Shown: positions 19,573 to 29,875, counted from the stretch's first letter. The stretch is 64,000 bases of DNA from Lewinellaceae bacterium (GCA_016712415.1 JADJRC010000001.1:310001-374000); one strand, 5' to 3'. Notes: generated from the letters alone by a model not told the origin. Made by a program: numbers and translations.

Positions 19573-21348
19573 ATGTCTGATACGCAAAAATTCAACTTCT
19601 CGCTGTTTCGCCGGGTTATGGCGATGGTTAAGCCATACAAGCGCGTCTTTATTTTCACCGCTGCACTGACGGTGGTGCTCGCGCCGCTGGCCATCCTTCG
19701 CCCCAAGTTGCTCCAGATCATGGTAGACAACTATATTTTCAAGGGCGACGTTCACGGCATGACCGTACTGGCCTCCATTATTTTGGGCGCTTTGGTTTTG
19801 GAGGTTACCCTGCGTTATTTTTTCCTTTACTACTCGGACTGGCTGGGGCAGGCGACCATACGCGACCTGCGCGTGCGTGTGTTCAACCACGTCACCGGAC
19901 TTCACCTCAATTATTTCGACAAAACACCTATCGGACAAAGTACTACCCGGACCATCAACGATATCGAGGCGATTAACACCGTATTTTCGGAAGGCAGCAT
20001 TACTATCCTGGCCGACCTGATGACGCTGACAGCCGTGCTTGTCATCATGTTTATCACGTCGTGGAAACTGACGATGGTAGTGCTGGTGGTATTCCCTTTG
20101 CTCATTTGGGGGAGTTACAAGTTCAAGGAAAGTGTTCGCAGGAGTTACGAAAAGGTGCGCAACCATATCGCGGCGATGAATACCTTCCTGCAGGAGCGCA
20201 TCACGGGTATGCGGATCGTGCAGATTTTTAATGCAGAAGCGCGCGAGGCCGAAAAATTCCGTCAGATCAACCGCGACTATACCGGAGCCAACCTGAGGGC
20301 CATCAATGCCTACGCCGTCTTTTTCCCGGTAGTCGACATCATTTCCGCCCTATCGCTGGGCCTGATGGTCTGGTACGGCGCCCGCGGTGTGCTGTCGGGC
20401 GAGGTGACAGTGGGTACGCTGGTGGCGTTTCCCTTGTACATTTCCATGCTGTACCGCCCCATCCGGATGCTGGCTGACAAGTTCAATACCCTGCAAATGG
20501 GCCTGATTGCCGCCGAACGGGTGTTCAAATTGCTCGAACACACCGAAAAGGTGCAAAATGCCGGCACCCTGGCTCCCGAACGGCTGAAAGGCAAGGTGGA
20601 ATTCGACAACGTGTATTTCTCCTACCACGGCGAAACGGATGAGGTGCCGGTGCTGCGCGGCGTTTCTTTCAATATTAAACCCGGCGAGACGCTGGCCATT
20701 GTGGGCAGCACGGGAAGCGGCAAAACGACCATCATCAGCCTGCTAAGCCGTTTTTATGAAATACAGCGGGGGCAGATTCGTATTGACGATATCGATCAGC
20801 GCGATTACGACGTGTTTGCCCTGCGCCGCCGCATTGCCGTGGTATTGCAGGACGTTTTTCTGTTCTCCGGAACCGTGCTGGAAAACATCACCCTGCGCGA
20901 TTCTGCATTGACAGAAGCACAGGTGATCGAAGCGGCAAAAATGATCGGCGCGCACCGTTTTATTGAAAAACTGCCCGGCGGCTACCACTACCAGGTGCGT
21001 GAACGCGGCGCCACGCTCTCCATGGGACAACGGCAGCTGATCTCTTTCGTTCGGGCGCTTGTATTCAACCCCGATATCCTGATCCTCGACGAGGCCACCT
21101 CCTCCATCGATCCCGAATCGGAATCGGTCATCCAGCACGCTATCGAAACGCTCATCGCGCGGCGTACGAGCATTATCATCGCCCACCGCCTGTCGACCAT
21201 TCGCCATGCCACCAATGTGATGGTGCTGGAGAAAGGGAAGGTTATGGAAATCGGCTCTCCCGAAGAACTTTTGGCTATTGAAGACGGGAAATACCGAGAG
21301 TTGTACGAAAAACAGTTTTTACAGTTGGGCGAATCTTCTGCTTTCTGA
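19573..21348 (+). CDS. ABC exporter, MsbA/MdlB-like half-transporter
   Basis: 591 residues. An ABC transmembrane domain with six helices occupies about 1-310 and the nucleotide-binding domain about 335-580. The NBD has Walker A VGSTGSGKTT, Q-loop VLQDVFLFSG, signature LSMGQRQ, Walker B ILILDEATSSID and H-loop IIAHRLST, all intact. Such homo- or heterodimeric exporters flip lipids, drugs or peptides across the inner membrane at the cost of ATP. The start ATG 19573 is chosen since the preceding codons run into the CCGTCCACC repeat. Only one half-transporter is present, so a homodimer or a partner elsewhere is expected. Confidence 0.9.
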   Translation: MSDTQKFNFSLFRRVMAMVKPYKRVFIFTAALTVVLAPLAILRPKLLQIMVDNYIFKGDVHGMTVLASIILGALVLEVTLRYFFLYYSDWLGQATIRDLRVRVFNHVTGLHLNYFDKTPIGQSTTRTINDIEAINTVFSEGSITILADLMTLTAVLVIMFITSWKLTMVVLVVFPLLIWGSYKFKESVRRSYEKVRNHIAAMNTFLQERITGMRIVQIFNAEAREAEKFRQINRDYTGANLRAINAYAVFFPVVDIISALSLGLMVWYGARGVLSGEVTVGTLVAFPLYISMLYRPIRMLADKFNTLQMGLIAAERVFKLLEHTEKVQNAGTLAPERLKGKVEFDNVYFSYHGETDEVPVLRGVSFNIKPGETLAIVGSTGSGKTTIISLLSRFYEIQRGQIRIDDIDQRDYDVFALRRRIAVVLQDVFLFSGTVLENITLRDSALTEAQVIEAAKMIGAHRFIEKLPGGYHYQVRERGATLSMGQRQLISFVRALVFNPDILILDEATSSIDPESESVIQHAIETLIARRTSIIIAHRLSTIRHATNVMVLEKGKVMEIGSPEELLAIEDGKYRELYEKQFLQLGESSAF

Positions 21349-21678
21349 ACATGGGTCGGGTCTTTCCAATAAAAGCAAAGCCATTCAGAGCGATTGTATC
21401 AAAGTGTTGTACGAGATCGGTGAAAAAAACGCAGCGCTGATCCAGCCGCATCTCGAAAACTTTGTCGCACGCCTGAACAACAAAAATAACCGCTTGGTAT
21501 GGGGCGCCATGACGGCCATCGATGCCCTCACCGACCTCAATCCCGAGGCAGTATTTTCCACCTTCCCCAAGTGCTTCATGCTGCCGATACCGGCTCGGTC
21601 ATCACCCGTGATCATGCTGTGGGTATCCTCATTAAATTGTGCGCACGGCAAACGCCGAACCCCATTCGGCGTGTCTGA
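21332..21678 (+). pseudogene. HEAT-repeat-like protein, frameshifted
   Basis: The frame overlapping the exporter's 3' end gives a helical-repeat-like protein (SDCIKVLYEIGEKNAALIQPH ... NNRLVWGAMTAIDALTD). Adding one G near 21574 continues it as LHAADTGSVITRDHAVGILI and KLCARQTP. That frame stops at 21676-21678, and further family-like text may lie in other frames up to about 21790. A start codon before the exporter's stop is not evident, so the 5' end is uncertain. Function unknown. Confidence 0.45.
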
Positions 21679-21862
21679 TTGAGCGGCATTGTTGCGACGG
21701 GCGACCCGACGTCGCCAGTATATTTTGCTACGATTACTGCCGATTTTGCGCGTTTCCTTGCACTTATTTGAAAAATTCTTCCTATTTTGTTGCGAGGGGA
21801 GGTTTTGCTTTTGACATGGAGACAAATGCGGGCGCTCCCCGAATGCATCAAACCCATCCCCT

Positions 21863-22846
21863 ATGATAATCCGTTCCGTTTCAAAATCGGCAGCCTGGCT
21901 CCGGGAAAAAGCCTGTCGCCTGTCGTCGTATCTGAAAAAAGATATTATTCTATTGTCTGCTGTCCTCAAAGGACTTGTCATCAGGCTCGGCAGACGGGGC
22001 CGCGCCCGACTCGACCACTATATCAGTGTCGAACAGCGGGAATGGCTGCGCCGTATAATCTTTCAGAATAAAACCCCGGAAGGCAGGCGCTTTGACCAGG
22101 TACTTACCTGGCTGATTGTGGCCAGTTCGGTGACGGTAATGCTGGAATCGGTCTCTGCATTTCACCGCGCAAACTGGTGGACGTTTTTTGTGCTGGAATG
22201 GATATTTACGCTGCTGTTTACCGCAGAATACGTCCTTAGGCTGTACAGCGCCAGAAAACCGTTGACATATGCCCGCTCCTTTTTCGGCCTGGTCGACCTG
22301 CTGGCCATTCTGCCTACCTACCTGAGTTTTTTCTTCCTGGGCGCGCAACACCTGCTCATGATCCGAGTGCTCCGCCTGCTGCGGATCTTCCGGATTTTCA
22401 AGATGGGGCACTTTGTAAATGAAGGCGCCGTCGTGGTCAGCGCACTACGTGCAAGTCGAACCAAGATATATGTCTTTGTTTCCTTCGTAGTGCTCATGGC
22501 CATGCTGATCGGTACCATGATGTATATGGTGGAAGGCAGTTCAAACAGTGCTTTTTCGAGTATTCCGGCTGGTATATACTGGGCAATTACTACCTTGACG
22601 ACTGTCGGCTACGGCGATATTACGCCAATTACCGTTCCGGGTAAGTTTCTGGCAACACTGGTGATGATACTGGGTTACGGCGTGATTGCGGTACCGACAG
22701 GTATCGTGACGGCAGAAATCAGCGGGCGGGTCATGCGGCTGAAAGAAGTAGAGTTTTCAGAATGTGAACAATGCGGGCAACAGGAACACCATACCGGCGC
22801 TGTTTTTGTCACCACTGCGGTACTAAACTGTAATACCGCAAAATAA
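21863..22846 (+). CDS. Voltage-gated-type K+ channel with C-terminal zinc ribbon
   Basis: About 323 residues, six TM helices. The S4-like segment carries regularly spaced Arg (MIRVLRLLRIFRIFK), followed by the pore loop with the K+ selectivity filter TTVGYGD and the S6 helix. The soluble tail has CEQCG followed by an apparently random end. If one T is added to the T5 run 22803-22807 the tail becomes AVFCHHCGTKL with a stop at 22831-22833. This completes a CxxC ... CxxC zinc ribbon, as in related bacterial channels. The listed end therefore probably reflects a one-base deletion in the sequence. The protein is an inner-membrane tetramer (family knowledge). Confidence 0.85.
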   Translation: MIIRSVSKSAAWLREKACRLSSYLKKDIILLSAVLKGLVIRLGRRGRARLDHYISVEQREWLRRIIFQNKTPEGRRFDQVLTWLIVASSVTVMLESVSAFHRANWWTFFVLEWIFTLLFTAEYVLRLYSARKPLTYARSFFGLVDLLAILPTYLSFFFLGAQHLLMIRVLRLLRIFRIFKMGHFVNEGAVVVSALRASRTKIYVFVSFVVLMAMLIGTMMYMVEGSSNSAFSSIPAGIYWAITTLTTVGYGDITPITVPGKFLATLVMILGYGVIAVPTGIVTAEISGRVMRLKEVEFSECEQCGQQEHHTGAVFVTTAVLNCNTAK

Positions 22847-22857
22847 AATTACCGGAT

Positions 22858-25236
22858 ATGCAAACCTTTCAGGACGTCAAAAAATTTGGAACGGCGCCCG
22901 TCTTCTTTACTGCTATTTCCACTATTCTGGGGGCAGTCATGTTCCTGCGATTCGGCTTTTCCGTAGGAAATGTCGGGCTGCTGGGCACGCTTGCCATTGT
23001 GCTTATCGGACATATGGTTACCATTCCTACTGCCATGGCGATTGCAGAGATTGCCACCAACCAGAAAGTAGAAGGCGGAGGAGAGTACTACATCATTTCG
23101 CGCTCCTTCGGATTGGTCATCGGCTCCACCATCGGCATCGCCCTGTACCTGTCGCAGGCCATCAGCGTAGCGTTTTATATCATTGCTTTTACGGAAGCCT
23201 TCAGCTCCCTGTTTGCCTGGCTGATCCAGACCTTTTACCTGCCCGGCTGGCTGGTGTGGCTGCTCAATCAGAAACAAACCATCGGCATACCGGCGCTGCT
23301 CGGTCTGACATACATCATGCTTATCAAAGGCGCAGATATAGGGGTGAAGACGCTGTACTTTGTAGTGGCCACCCTGGGCATTTCACTGCTGGCCTTCTTC
23401 GCGGGCACGACGGAATACGCGCAAACCCATGGCATCAATCTCCTGGCTACGGTAGCCGATGTGCCGGAGGCGGTTAATCAATTGGTATCGGTTCAGGATA
23501 CGGTTGCCGGTCAGGTGCGGGACAGCCTCTCTCTGCTGCATTCCGGGCCCTCCATCAGTCCTGCTCCGGAACATGAACCGACGGCGCCTGTTACGCCATT
23601 GGGCTTTTTTACGGTATTTGCCATCATTTTTCCCGCTTTCACGGGTATGACAGCGGGCGTGGGGCTTTCGGGTGATCTGAAAGATCCCGGCAGGTCCCTG
23701 CCTTTGGGTACGATGGTTGCCACCGTGTCAGGCATGATCATTTATGTATTTATTGCCTGGAAACTGGCGGTATCGGCCAGCCCGCAGGACCTTGCAGATA
23801 CGTCCAGACTGGTCATGGCCGACATTGCCTGGCAGGGTTGGTGGCTGATCCCGCTCGGGCTGGCTGCGGCGACTATTTCTTCGGCGCTCGGCTCCATCCT
23901 GGTGGCGCCGCGTACCTTGCAGGCAATTGCCCGTGACCAGATTTTTCCGGCCCCGGCCCTGAACAAGTGGCTTTCGGAAGGGAAGGGAACGTCGGATGAA
24001 CCCTACAATGCCACGGTACTGACCGTTGTGCTGGCCGGCGCCTTTATTCTCGCCGGCGCCCTCGACAGTGTGGCGCAGGTCATCTCCATGTTCTTTATGG
24101 TGACCTACGGTTCCTTGTGCCTGATCTCCTTTCTCAACCATTTTTCTGCCGACCCGGCCTACCGCCCCCGCTTTAAATCGCGGTGGTTCATTTCGCTGTT
24201 TGGCGCGGTAGCGTGTTTCGGACTGATGTTTTTCATGAACGGGGCATATGCGACGATGGCGATTTTGAGCATGGTTGGACTTTATTTCGGTATCGCCACA
24301 TTCAACAAAGACAAAAAGAGCATCGCGCTTATTTTTCAGGGGGTGATTTTCCAGTTGAGCCGCCAGTTGCAGGTGTTTTTGCAAAAAGCGGAGAAAGAAC
24401 AAGCCAAGAGCTGGCGCCCTTCGGCGGTTGCTTTTTCAGCGCGCTCCTTCGAGCGGCTCGGAACCTTCCATTTGTTGCGCTGGATTGCGCAGAAATATGG
24501 GTTTGGCACCTATATCCACCACATCAACGGGTATCTCTCCCGGCAGACGGGCCAGGAGGCAAATAAATGCAAAGACCGGCTCATCAAGATGGCGGAAGCA
24601 ACCCACAGCAACATCTATGTGGATACGATGGTGACGCCCTCCTTCACTGCCGGCATCGCACAACTGATCCAGTTGCCGGGAATTGCCGGTACGGAAAACA
24701 ACCTGCTCATTTTTGAATACGCCAAAAACAACCCTGAAGAACTGGCCGAAATCGTGGAAAACTTCAACCTGATCCAGTGCCTCGATTTTGACGTGCTCAT
24801 CCTCGGCGGCTCCGAAAAGGGCTTCGGGTTGAAAAAGGAGATCCATATCTGGGTTACGGCTGCCGATTACGACAATGCCAACCTGATGATTTTGCTGGCC
24901 TATATCATCATGGGGCACAAAGACTGGCGTGATGCCGAGATCAAAATATTCGCCATTTATCCTGAAGACAGTATTGAAGAGGAGCGCAACCGCCTGTTCA
25001 TGCTGATCTCTGCCGGACAACTGCCGATCTCGCCAAACAACATCGAACTCATTCCACGTAAGGCTGATACCCGTACCAAGTCGGTCATTTCCCGAAAATC
25101 AAAAGATGCCGACCTGACCATCATCGGGTTCCACGCCGAGGCGCTGGCCCACAAAGGGAAAGCGGTTTTTGAGCACCTGGATGAGATCGGGAATGTGCTT
25201 TTTGTAAATGCGGGGCAGCAGAAGAATATCAAGTAG
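22858..25236 (+). CDS. SLC12-like (Na-K-Cl cotransporter family) APC-superfamily transporter
   Basis: 792 residues. The N-terminal half has about 12 TM helices with the APC signature near the start (ISTILGAVMFLRFGFSVGNVG) and a long periplasmic loop around 200-240. The C-terminal 300 residues form a soluble domain (from about 500) as in eukaryotic and bacterial cation-chloride cotransporters. Such proteins move chloride together with Na+ and/or K+ or transport amino acids; the substrate cannot be set from sequence alone. It starts 11 nt after the K+ channel ORF, so the two may be co-transcribed and act together in ion balance. Confidence 0.8.
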   Translation: MQTFQDVKKFGTAPVFFTAISTILGAVMFLRFGFSVGNVGLLGTLAIVLIGHMVTIPTAMAIAEIATNQKVEGGGEYYIISRSFGLVIGSTIGIALYLSQAISVAFYIIAFTEAFSSLFAWLIQTFYLPGWLVWLLNQKQTIGIPALLGLTYIMLIKGADIGVKTLYFVVATLGISLLAFFAGTTEYAQTHGINLLATVADVPEAVNQLVSVQDTVAGQVRDSLSLLHSGPSISPAPEHEPTAPVTPLGFFTVFAIIFPAFTGMTAGVGLSGDLKDPGRSLPLGTMVATVSGMIIYVFIAWKLAVSASPQDLADTSRLVMADIAWQGWWLIPLGLAAATISSALGSILVAPRTLQAIARDQIFPAPALNKWLSEGKGTSDEPYNATVLTVVLAGAFILAGALDSVAQVISMFFMVTYGSLCLISFLNHFSADPAYRPRFKSRWFISLFGAVACFGLMFFMNGAYATMAILSMVGLYFGIATFNKDKKSIALIFQGVIFQLSRQLQVFLQKAEKEQAKSWRPSAVAFSARSFERLGTFHLLRWIAQKYGFGTYIHHINGYLSRQTGQEANKCKDRLIKMAEATHSNIYVDTMVTPSFTAGIAQLIQLPGIAGTENNLLIFEYAKNNPEELAEIVENFNLIQCLDFDVLILGGSEKGFGLKKEIHIWVTAADYDNANLMILLAYIIMGHKDWRDAEIKIFAIYPEDSIEEERNRLFMLISAGQLPISPNNIELIPRKADTRTKSVISRKSKDADLTIIGFHAEALAHKGKAVFEHLDEIGNVLFVNAGQQKNIK

Positions 25237-25254
25237 TCCGGAGCTGCATACCGG

Positions 25255-26475
25255 TTACTCTTCCCGCAAAAATGCCGGTACCCGCACTGCGCGTTGCGCC
25301 GGCAGCAATGCGGCCAGCAGGCCGATCCCGATCACGGTAGCGACCACGGGCACAAAATCGACGATGCGCAGGGCGATGGGATAACTCTCCACCAGGAAGC
25401 CCTGCGGGATGGTAATCAGGCCCCATGTCTTTTGAGCCGCATACAGCAGAACAGCAAGCGTCAGGCCGATGCCCATGCCCAGCATCGTGAGCAGCAGGCC
25501 CTCGAACAGAAAAATGCGATGCACGACGCGGTCGGTGGCGCCCATGCTTTTCAGGATGGAAATATCTTTTTGTTTGTCGAGCACGATCATCCACAAAGCG
25601 CCGATGGTGTTGAAGGCCATGAGCACCAGTATCAGGCTGGTGATGGCGAACCCCATCCATTTTTCGAGACGCATGATCTTGAAAAACGCCTCGTTCTGTT
25701 CATATTCGTCTTTAATGGTAAATCCCTCCCCAAGTACCGCCCCGATCTGTTTTTTTACGGCGGAAACGCTTTCTCCCGGTCTGCACCGGATCTCCAGGGC
25801 GGAAACCATTCCCGGCGGCGCGTCGAGGATATCGCGCATGAACTCCAGGTTGGTCAGGATATACTGGTTGTCGAAATCCTGCTGGATGGAAAAGGCGCCA
25901 GTCGGGTAAACGTAGCGCGTTTTGAAGGGTTTGTCCATCACGCCTTTTTGCTCTTCAGTAGGCATATAAATGGTCATGGCCTCCACGGCGTTTTCGGTAT
26001 TGACGCTGAGTTTATTGCGCATGCCGGCGCCAAGCACGGCGCCGTTCCGGTCGCCGGCGCGGAGTTTGTACGAGCCCTCCCGTATCGTAGAGTCGATATT
26101 GTTTACCCGGGCAAACAAGTCATCCACTCCCTTGAGCACGCCGAAATCCTGCGAGCCCTGGTATTCAAAAAAGGCGATCTCCTCGAGCGTTTCACTTACC
26201 AACAGCACCCCCGGCAGGTTGCGCAGACGCGCCAGTGTCACGCTGTCGGGCGTAAACGTTTTGCCCTTGGCGGGCGTCACCTTGATCTGCGGGTTGAAAT
26301 GCCCGAACAATCCCGAGAGCAGGTCTTCAAAACCATTGAAAACCGACAAGACCAACAGCAAGGCCGCTGTACCGATAGCGATCCCGAATACGGAGATGCC
26401 CGTGATGATGTTGATCGCGTTGGTGCTGCGTTTGGCAAAGAGGTAGCGTCGGGCGACAAGGAGCGGAAAATTCAA
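25255..26475 (-). CDS. LolC/LolE-like lipoprotein-releasing ABC permease
   Basis: 406 residues. It has the N-terminal signature MNFPLLVARRYLFAKRSTNAINIITGIS (only key part: RRYLFAKRS), one TM helix, a periplasmic domain (about 60-260) and three C-terminal TM helices with the FtsX core KDISILKSMGATDRVVHRIF. This fits the permease of the LolCDE system that extracts lipoproteins from the inner membrane for transport to the outer membrane. Bacteroidota often have one such permease as a homodimer. The LolD ATPase is not in the window. It converges with the SLC12-like gene, 18 bp apart. Confidence 0.85.
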   Translation of the reverse strand: MNFPLLVARRYLFAKRSTNAINIITGISVFGIAIGTAALLLVLSVFNGFEDLLSGLFGHFNPQIKVTPAKGKTFTPDSVTLARLRNLPGVLLVSETLEEIAFFEYQGSQDFGVLKGVDDLFARVNNIDSTIREGSYKLRAGDRNGAVLGAGMRNKLSVNTENAVEAMTIYMPTEEQKGVMDKPFKTRYVYPTGAFSIQQDFDNQYILTNLEFMRDILDAPPGMVSALEIRCRPGESVSAVKKQIGAVLGEGFTIKDEYEQNEAFFKIMRLEKWMGFAITSLILVLMAFNTIGALWMIVLDKQKDISILKSMGATDRVVHRIFLFEGLLLTMLGMGIGLTLAVLLYAAQKTWGLITIPQGFLVESYPIALRIVDFVPVVATVIGIGLLAALLPAQRAVRVPAFLREE

Positions 26476-26555
26476 CCTGTAAGTGATTTAAAGGAGTTCA
26501 GAGGGGTTTGGAGGCGTGCATACTAAGTCCTTCCAAACCCCTCCCAACCCGCATT

Positions 26556-27956
26556 TCAAAGAATCGTTTCTTTTGTCGCGTCCAGCATGACCCTGGTTTC
26601 GGCCAGTGTAGGCGCCTGGGCGTACACGCGCAGCACGGGTTCTGTACCGGAGGCCCGTATCATGACCCACTTTTCGTCGCCGAACATAAATTTCCAGCCG
26701 TCGAGGTCTTCCACGGCCTGAATCTTGTAGGCGCCGAAGGCTTTGTAGGTGCGGTTGTTACAGTTGGCAATAACGTTTTGTTTCTGTGCTTCGGTGATGT
26801 GCAGGTCGTCGCGGTCGGAGGCGAAGGCGCCGACTTCCTTGTACACTTCCTGTACCAGGCCTTTCACTGTTTTTCCGGTTTTGGCCATAAATTCGAGCAC
26901 AAGCAGGCCCATCCAGATACCGTCGCGTTCGGGGATGTGGCCCTTTACAGCCAGGCCGCCGGATTCTTCACCGCCGACGAGCACGTCTTCCTTTGTCATG
27001 ATCTCGGCAATGTACTTGAAGCCAACTTTGGTGATTTCATAGGGCAGACCGAACTTTTCAGCCATCTTCTTCATCTTGTCCGTCACGGAGAAGGTGAAGA
27101 CAACCTTGCCGCGCATGTTTTTGTACTTATACAGGTACAACAAGAGGATGAGCAACAGGTGGTGGCTGTCTACAAAGTTGCCGTCTTCGTCGTACATGCC
27201 GATGCGGTCGGCGTCGCCGTCGTTGGCCAGGCCTGCCGTGATTTTCGGGTTCTTTTTGATGACCTCGCTCAGGGCGAGCAGGTTGCGGTGGATGGGTTCG
27301 GGCGCCTGGCCGTGCATGCCGGGATTGTCATCGCAGCGCAGGAATACCGAGCGCGGCAGCAGTTTGCGTACAGCGCGCTGGCCGGCGCCGTACATGGCAT
27401 CGTAGGCAAGTTTGCCGGCATTCTGCTTGATCGCCGAGAGATCGAAATGTTTTTTTGCGTGGCGCAGGTACATGGTCTCGAGGTCGACATCCACGAACAG
27501 TTTTTTCTGGACCAGGTCGCCAAGGGTGGGCAAGGCGCCCAGGGTACAGACATCCGGTATCAGCGCTTCCACAGCTGCGATATCCGAAGGGATCATCGGG
27601 CCGCCGTAGGCCGCCTTGAGTTTGTACCCGTTGTATGAGGGCGGGTTGTGGCTGGCTGTAATGACGACCCCCAGGTCTGCTTTCAGTTTTACCACACCCA
27701 GGCTTACCATGGGCGTACTGACGAAGCCTTTGGCCACATGACACTTGATCCCGTATGCGCCCAGTACACGCGCGGTAATAGAAGTGAACAGCAACCCTCC
27801 GAAGCGGCAGTCATGTCCGATAACGGCTTTTTTCATTTTATGCTGTTTCATGAACCGGGCCGTCGCTTCCGCCACGCGCTTGACATTGTCAACGGTGTAA
27901 TCGTCGGCGATGATAGCGCGCCAACCATCAGTGCCAAATTTGATAGGAGTTGCCAT
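26556..27956 (-). CDS. Phosphoglucomutase/phosphomannomutase family protein
   Basis: 466 residues from ATG 27956. The first residues KFGTDGWRAIIADDYT are the domain-1 start of alpha-D-phosphohexomutases. The active serine loop is ITASHNPPSYNGYK, the metal loop is NDGDADRIG, the sugar loop is GGEESGG and the phosphate loop is RASGTEPVLRVY. All four catalytic loops are intact. The enzyme interconverts hexose 1- and 6-phosphates through a phosphoserine. The nominal upstream start adds a translated ATTCATC repeat and is rejected. The gene is divergent from PCMT, with promoter boxes in the shared spacer. Confidence 0.9.
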   Translation of the reverse strand: MATPIKFGTDGWRAIIADDYTVDNVKRVAEATARFMKQHKMKKAVIGHDCRFGGLLFTSITARVLGAYGIKCHVAKGFVSTPMVSLGVVKLKADLGVVITASHNPPSYNGYKLKAAYGGPMIPSDIAAVEALIPDVCTLGALPTLGDLVQKKLFVDVDLETMYLRHAKKHFDLSAIKQNAGKLAYDAMYGAGQRAVRKLLPRSVFLRCDDNPGMHGQAPEPIHRNLLALSEVIKKNPKITAGLANDGDADRIGMYDEDGNFVDSHHLLLILLLYLYKYKNMRGKVVFTFSVTDKMKKMAEKFGLPYEITKVGFKYIAEIMTKEDVLVGGEESGGLAVKGHIPERDGIWMGLLVLEFMAKTGKTVKGLVQEVYKEVGAFASDRDDLHITEAQKQNVIANCNNRTYKAFGAYKIQAVEDLDGWKFMFGDEKWVMIRASGTEPVLRVYAQAPTLAETRVMLDATKETIL

Positions 27957-28007
27957 TTGTAATGATGAGTGATGAATGATAAATGATGAAATACAATTGT
28001 TTTGCGG

Positions 28008-28015
28008 CAAATATA
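28008..28015 (-). promoter_or_regulatory. -7 box for the phosphohexomutase gene
   Basis: TATATTTG on the minus strand is an exact TAnnTTTG match, about 50 nt before ATG 27956. A clear TTTG -33 element was not found at the right distance. Confidence 0.4.
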
Positions 28016-28029
28016 TCTGAAATCGAAAG

Positions 28030-28037
28030 TAGTTTTG
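28030..28037 (+). promoter_or_regulatory. -7 box for the PCMT gene
   Basis: TAGTTTTG is an exact TAnnTTTG match on the plus strand, 55 nt before the start. A TTTG at 28001-28004 lies 25 nt upstream, a slightly long spacer. Confidence 0.35.
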
Positions 28038-28063
28038 CCACACCCACGCCCTAATTACTTTTT

Positions 28064-28740
<677 letters not shown>

Positions 28741-28754
28741 CAGGTATACAAAAA

Positions 28755-28783
28755 AGCCTCTCCGGCAGTTGCGCCGGGAGGCT
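28755..28783 (-). terminator. Hairpin terminator of the S24-repressor gene
   Basis: Stem AGCCTCTCCGGC / GCCGGGAGGCT (one bulge) around a short loop. On the minus strand it is followed by TTTTTT, making a good intrinsic terminator for the gene at 28815-29549. On the plus strand no T-run follows, so it would be weaker for PCMT. Confidence 0.75.
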
Positions 28784-28814
28784 CCGAAAACAATAAACAG
28801 CAGGATAGAATTCT

Positions 28815-29549
28815 TTAAACGTTGCTGATCTTCCGGACCACCTTATACAGGCGTGTCGTTTCGTTTACTTCTTCCTCGAAGGGATCGTTGTCGAAGTAAT
28901 TGGCGGAGATCATCTTCAGCCGGGTGATACGGCCTCGGTTGTTGAATATTTTTTGCACGTACTTTACCCAGACGCTGCCGTTGCTGCGCACTGCATAAAT
29001 CTCGTTGTCGCGAATATCATTGAGGTTTTCCACGGATTTGCAAACGACCAGGTCGCCGTGGCGGATGACCGGGTCCATGGAGGCGCCTTCGATCTGGAAG
29101 GCAACGAGGCCGGTGCCGCTTACCCCCGGAATAGAAAAGTAAGTGTTGTCTTCCTGGTTTTCGGCGCCGAGCGTACTGCCGGCAAAGGCGCGGATCGTGG
29201 TGAACAGGATATTGCCGCCGCCAGAGAAACCGGCTTTGTCGTTGACAAACGCGTCGCCCGGCGCTTCAAAGCCGAACGGATTGCCGATACCGTGGAGCAG
29301 CCAGGCCTCGTTTATATCATAGGCGCGGCAGAAGGACTGCGCCTGCCCGTAGTCGATGACACGTTTGCTGTCCGGATTGAGAAATGCCCGGACGATGTGC
29401 CCATACGCTTTATTGCCCAATACCTTGTCGGCAACATCGCCGACGCCTTTGCCGCTGCGGTCGTTCTTTACAATGGCGCCGCGCTCTTCCAGTAACTTGA
29501 AGGCGTGGATAAATCGGCTGTTCAATTCAATACGGTCTTCCTTAATCAT
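28815..29549 (-). CDS. S24/LexA-type repressor-like protein
   Basis: 244 residues. The N-terminal ~85 residues are helical and may bind DNA (SRFIHAFKLLEERG ... HIVRAFLNPD). The C-terminal half is a peptidase S24 (LexA/CI-like) domain with the catalytic Ser in FQIEGASMDP (Ser157) and the general-base Lys in VWVKYVQK (Lys196). An Ala-Gly pair at 123-124 may be the self-cleavage site (inference). Such repressors respond to DNA damage or serve prophages. It is divergent from parA with a promoter on each side of the 325-bp spacer. A housekeeping LexA is less likely, given the atypical N-terminal domain. Confidence 0.75.
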   Translation of the reverse strand: MIKEDRIELNSRFIHAFKLLEERGAIVKNDRSGKGVGDVADKVLGNKAYGHIVRAFLNPDSKRVIDYGQAQSFCRAYDINEAWLLHGIGNPFGFEAPGDAFVNDKAGFSGGGNILFTTIRAFAGSTLGAENQEDNTYFSIPGVSGTGLVAFQIEGASMDPVIRHGDLVVCKSVENLNDIRDNEIYAVRSNGSVWVKYVQKIFNNRGRITRLKMISANYFDNDPFEEEVNETTRLYKVVRKISNV

Positions 29550-29610
29550 AACGCGTGTTTTTTACTAAGTGGAATATGATGGTTCCGCGTCTTTTGTTTA
29601 TTTGACGTTG

Positions 29611-29642
29611 CAAACTTAAAACAAAGAGTTTTTAAAAACAAA
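29611..29642 (-). promoter_or_regulatory. Promoter of the S24-repressor gene
   Basis: On the minus strand, TTTG (29642-29639), a 20-nt spacer and TAAGTTTG (29618-29611) match the Bacteroidota -33/-7 consensus. The leader to ATG 29549 would be about 55 nt. Confidence 0.6.
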
Positions 29643-29812
29643 AAATGTCAAAGATTTTTTTCCGAAAAAATAAATTTTTCCCAAAAACGGCGTTTTCAAT
29701 CCTGACAATCAGGTTTTTGCAATAAACATTTGCGGAACGATCATATAAAACAAAGCAACAACCGGCCTCCGGGTTTTCAACTATGGCAAAGATGTTGTTT
29801 GATAAAGTTTTG

Positions 29813-29820
29813 TACTTTTG
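29813..29820 (+). promoter_or_regulatory. -7 box of the parA gene
   Basis: TACTTTTG matches TAnnTTTG. A TTG at 29795-29797 is a possible -33 remnant with a short spacer. The start at 29876 lies 55 nt downstream. Confidence 0.45.
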
Positions 29821-29830
29821 TAGGGGTTTA

Positions 29831-29849
29831 GGGTTTAACATTTAAACCC
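29831..29849. promoter_or_regulatory. Perfect palindrome in the parA leader (operator or RNA hairpin)
   Basis: GGGTTTAA-CAT-TTAAACCC, 8-bp arms with a 3-nt centre, begins 10 nt after the -7 box. An extra half-site GGGGTTTA lies at 29823-29830. It is well placed for repression by the ParA partner or by the divergent S24 repressor. It could also fold in the mRNA leader. Confidence 0.55.
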
Positions 29850-29875
29850 CGAAACCTTTAAACCACAGACAATAG

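Noticed and set aside
25294..26526. 410-residue plus-strand ORF opposite the LolC/E-like gene
   Set aside because: Antisense shadow. The permease frame has TM helices and family motifs; the antisense protein is His/Gln-rich and featureless.
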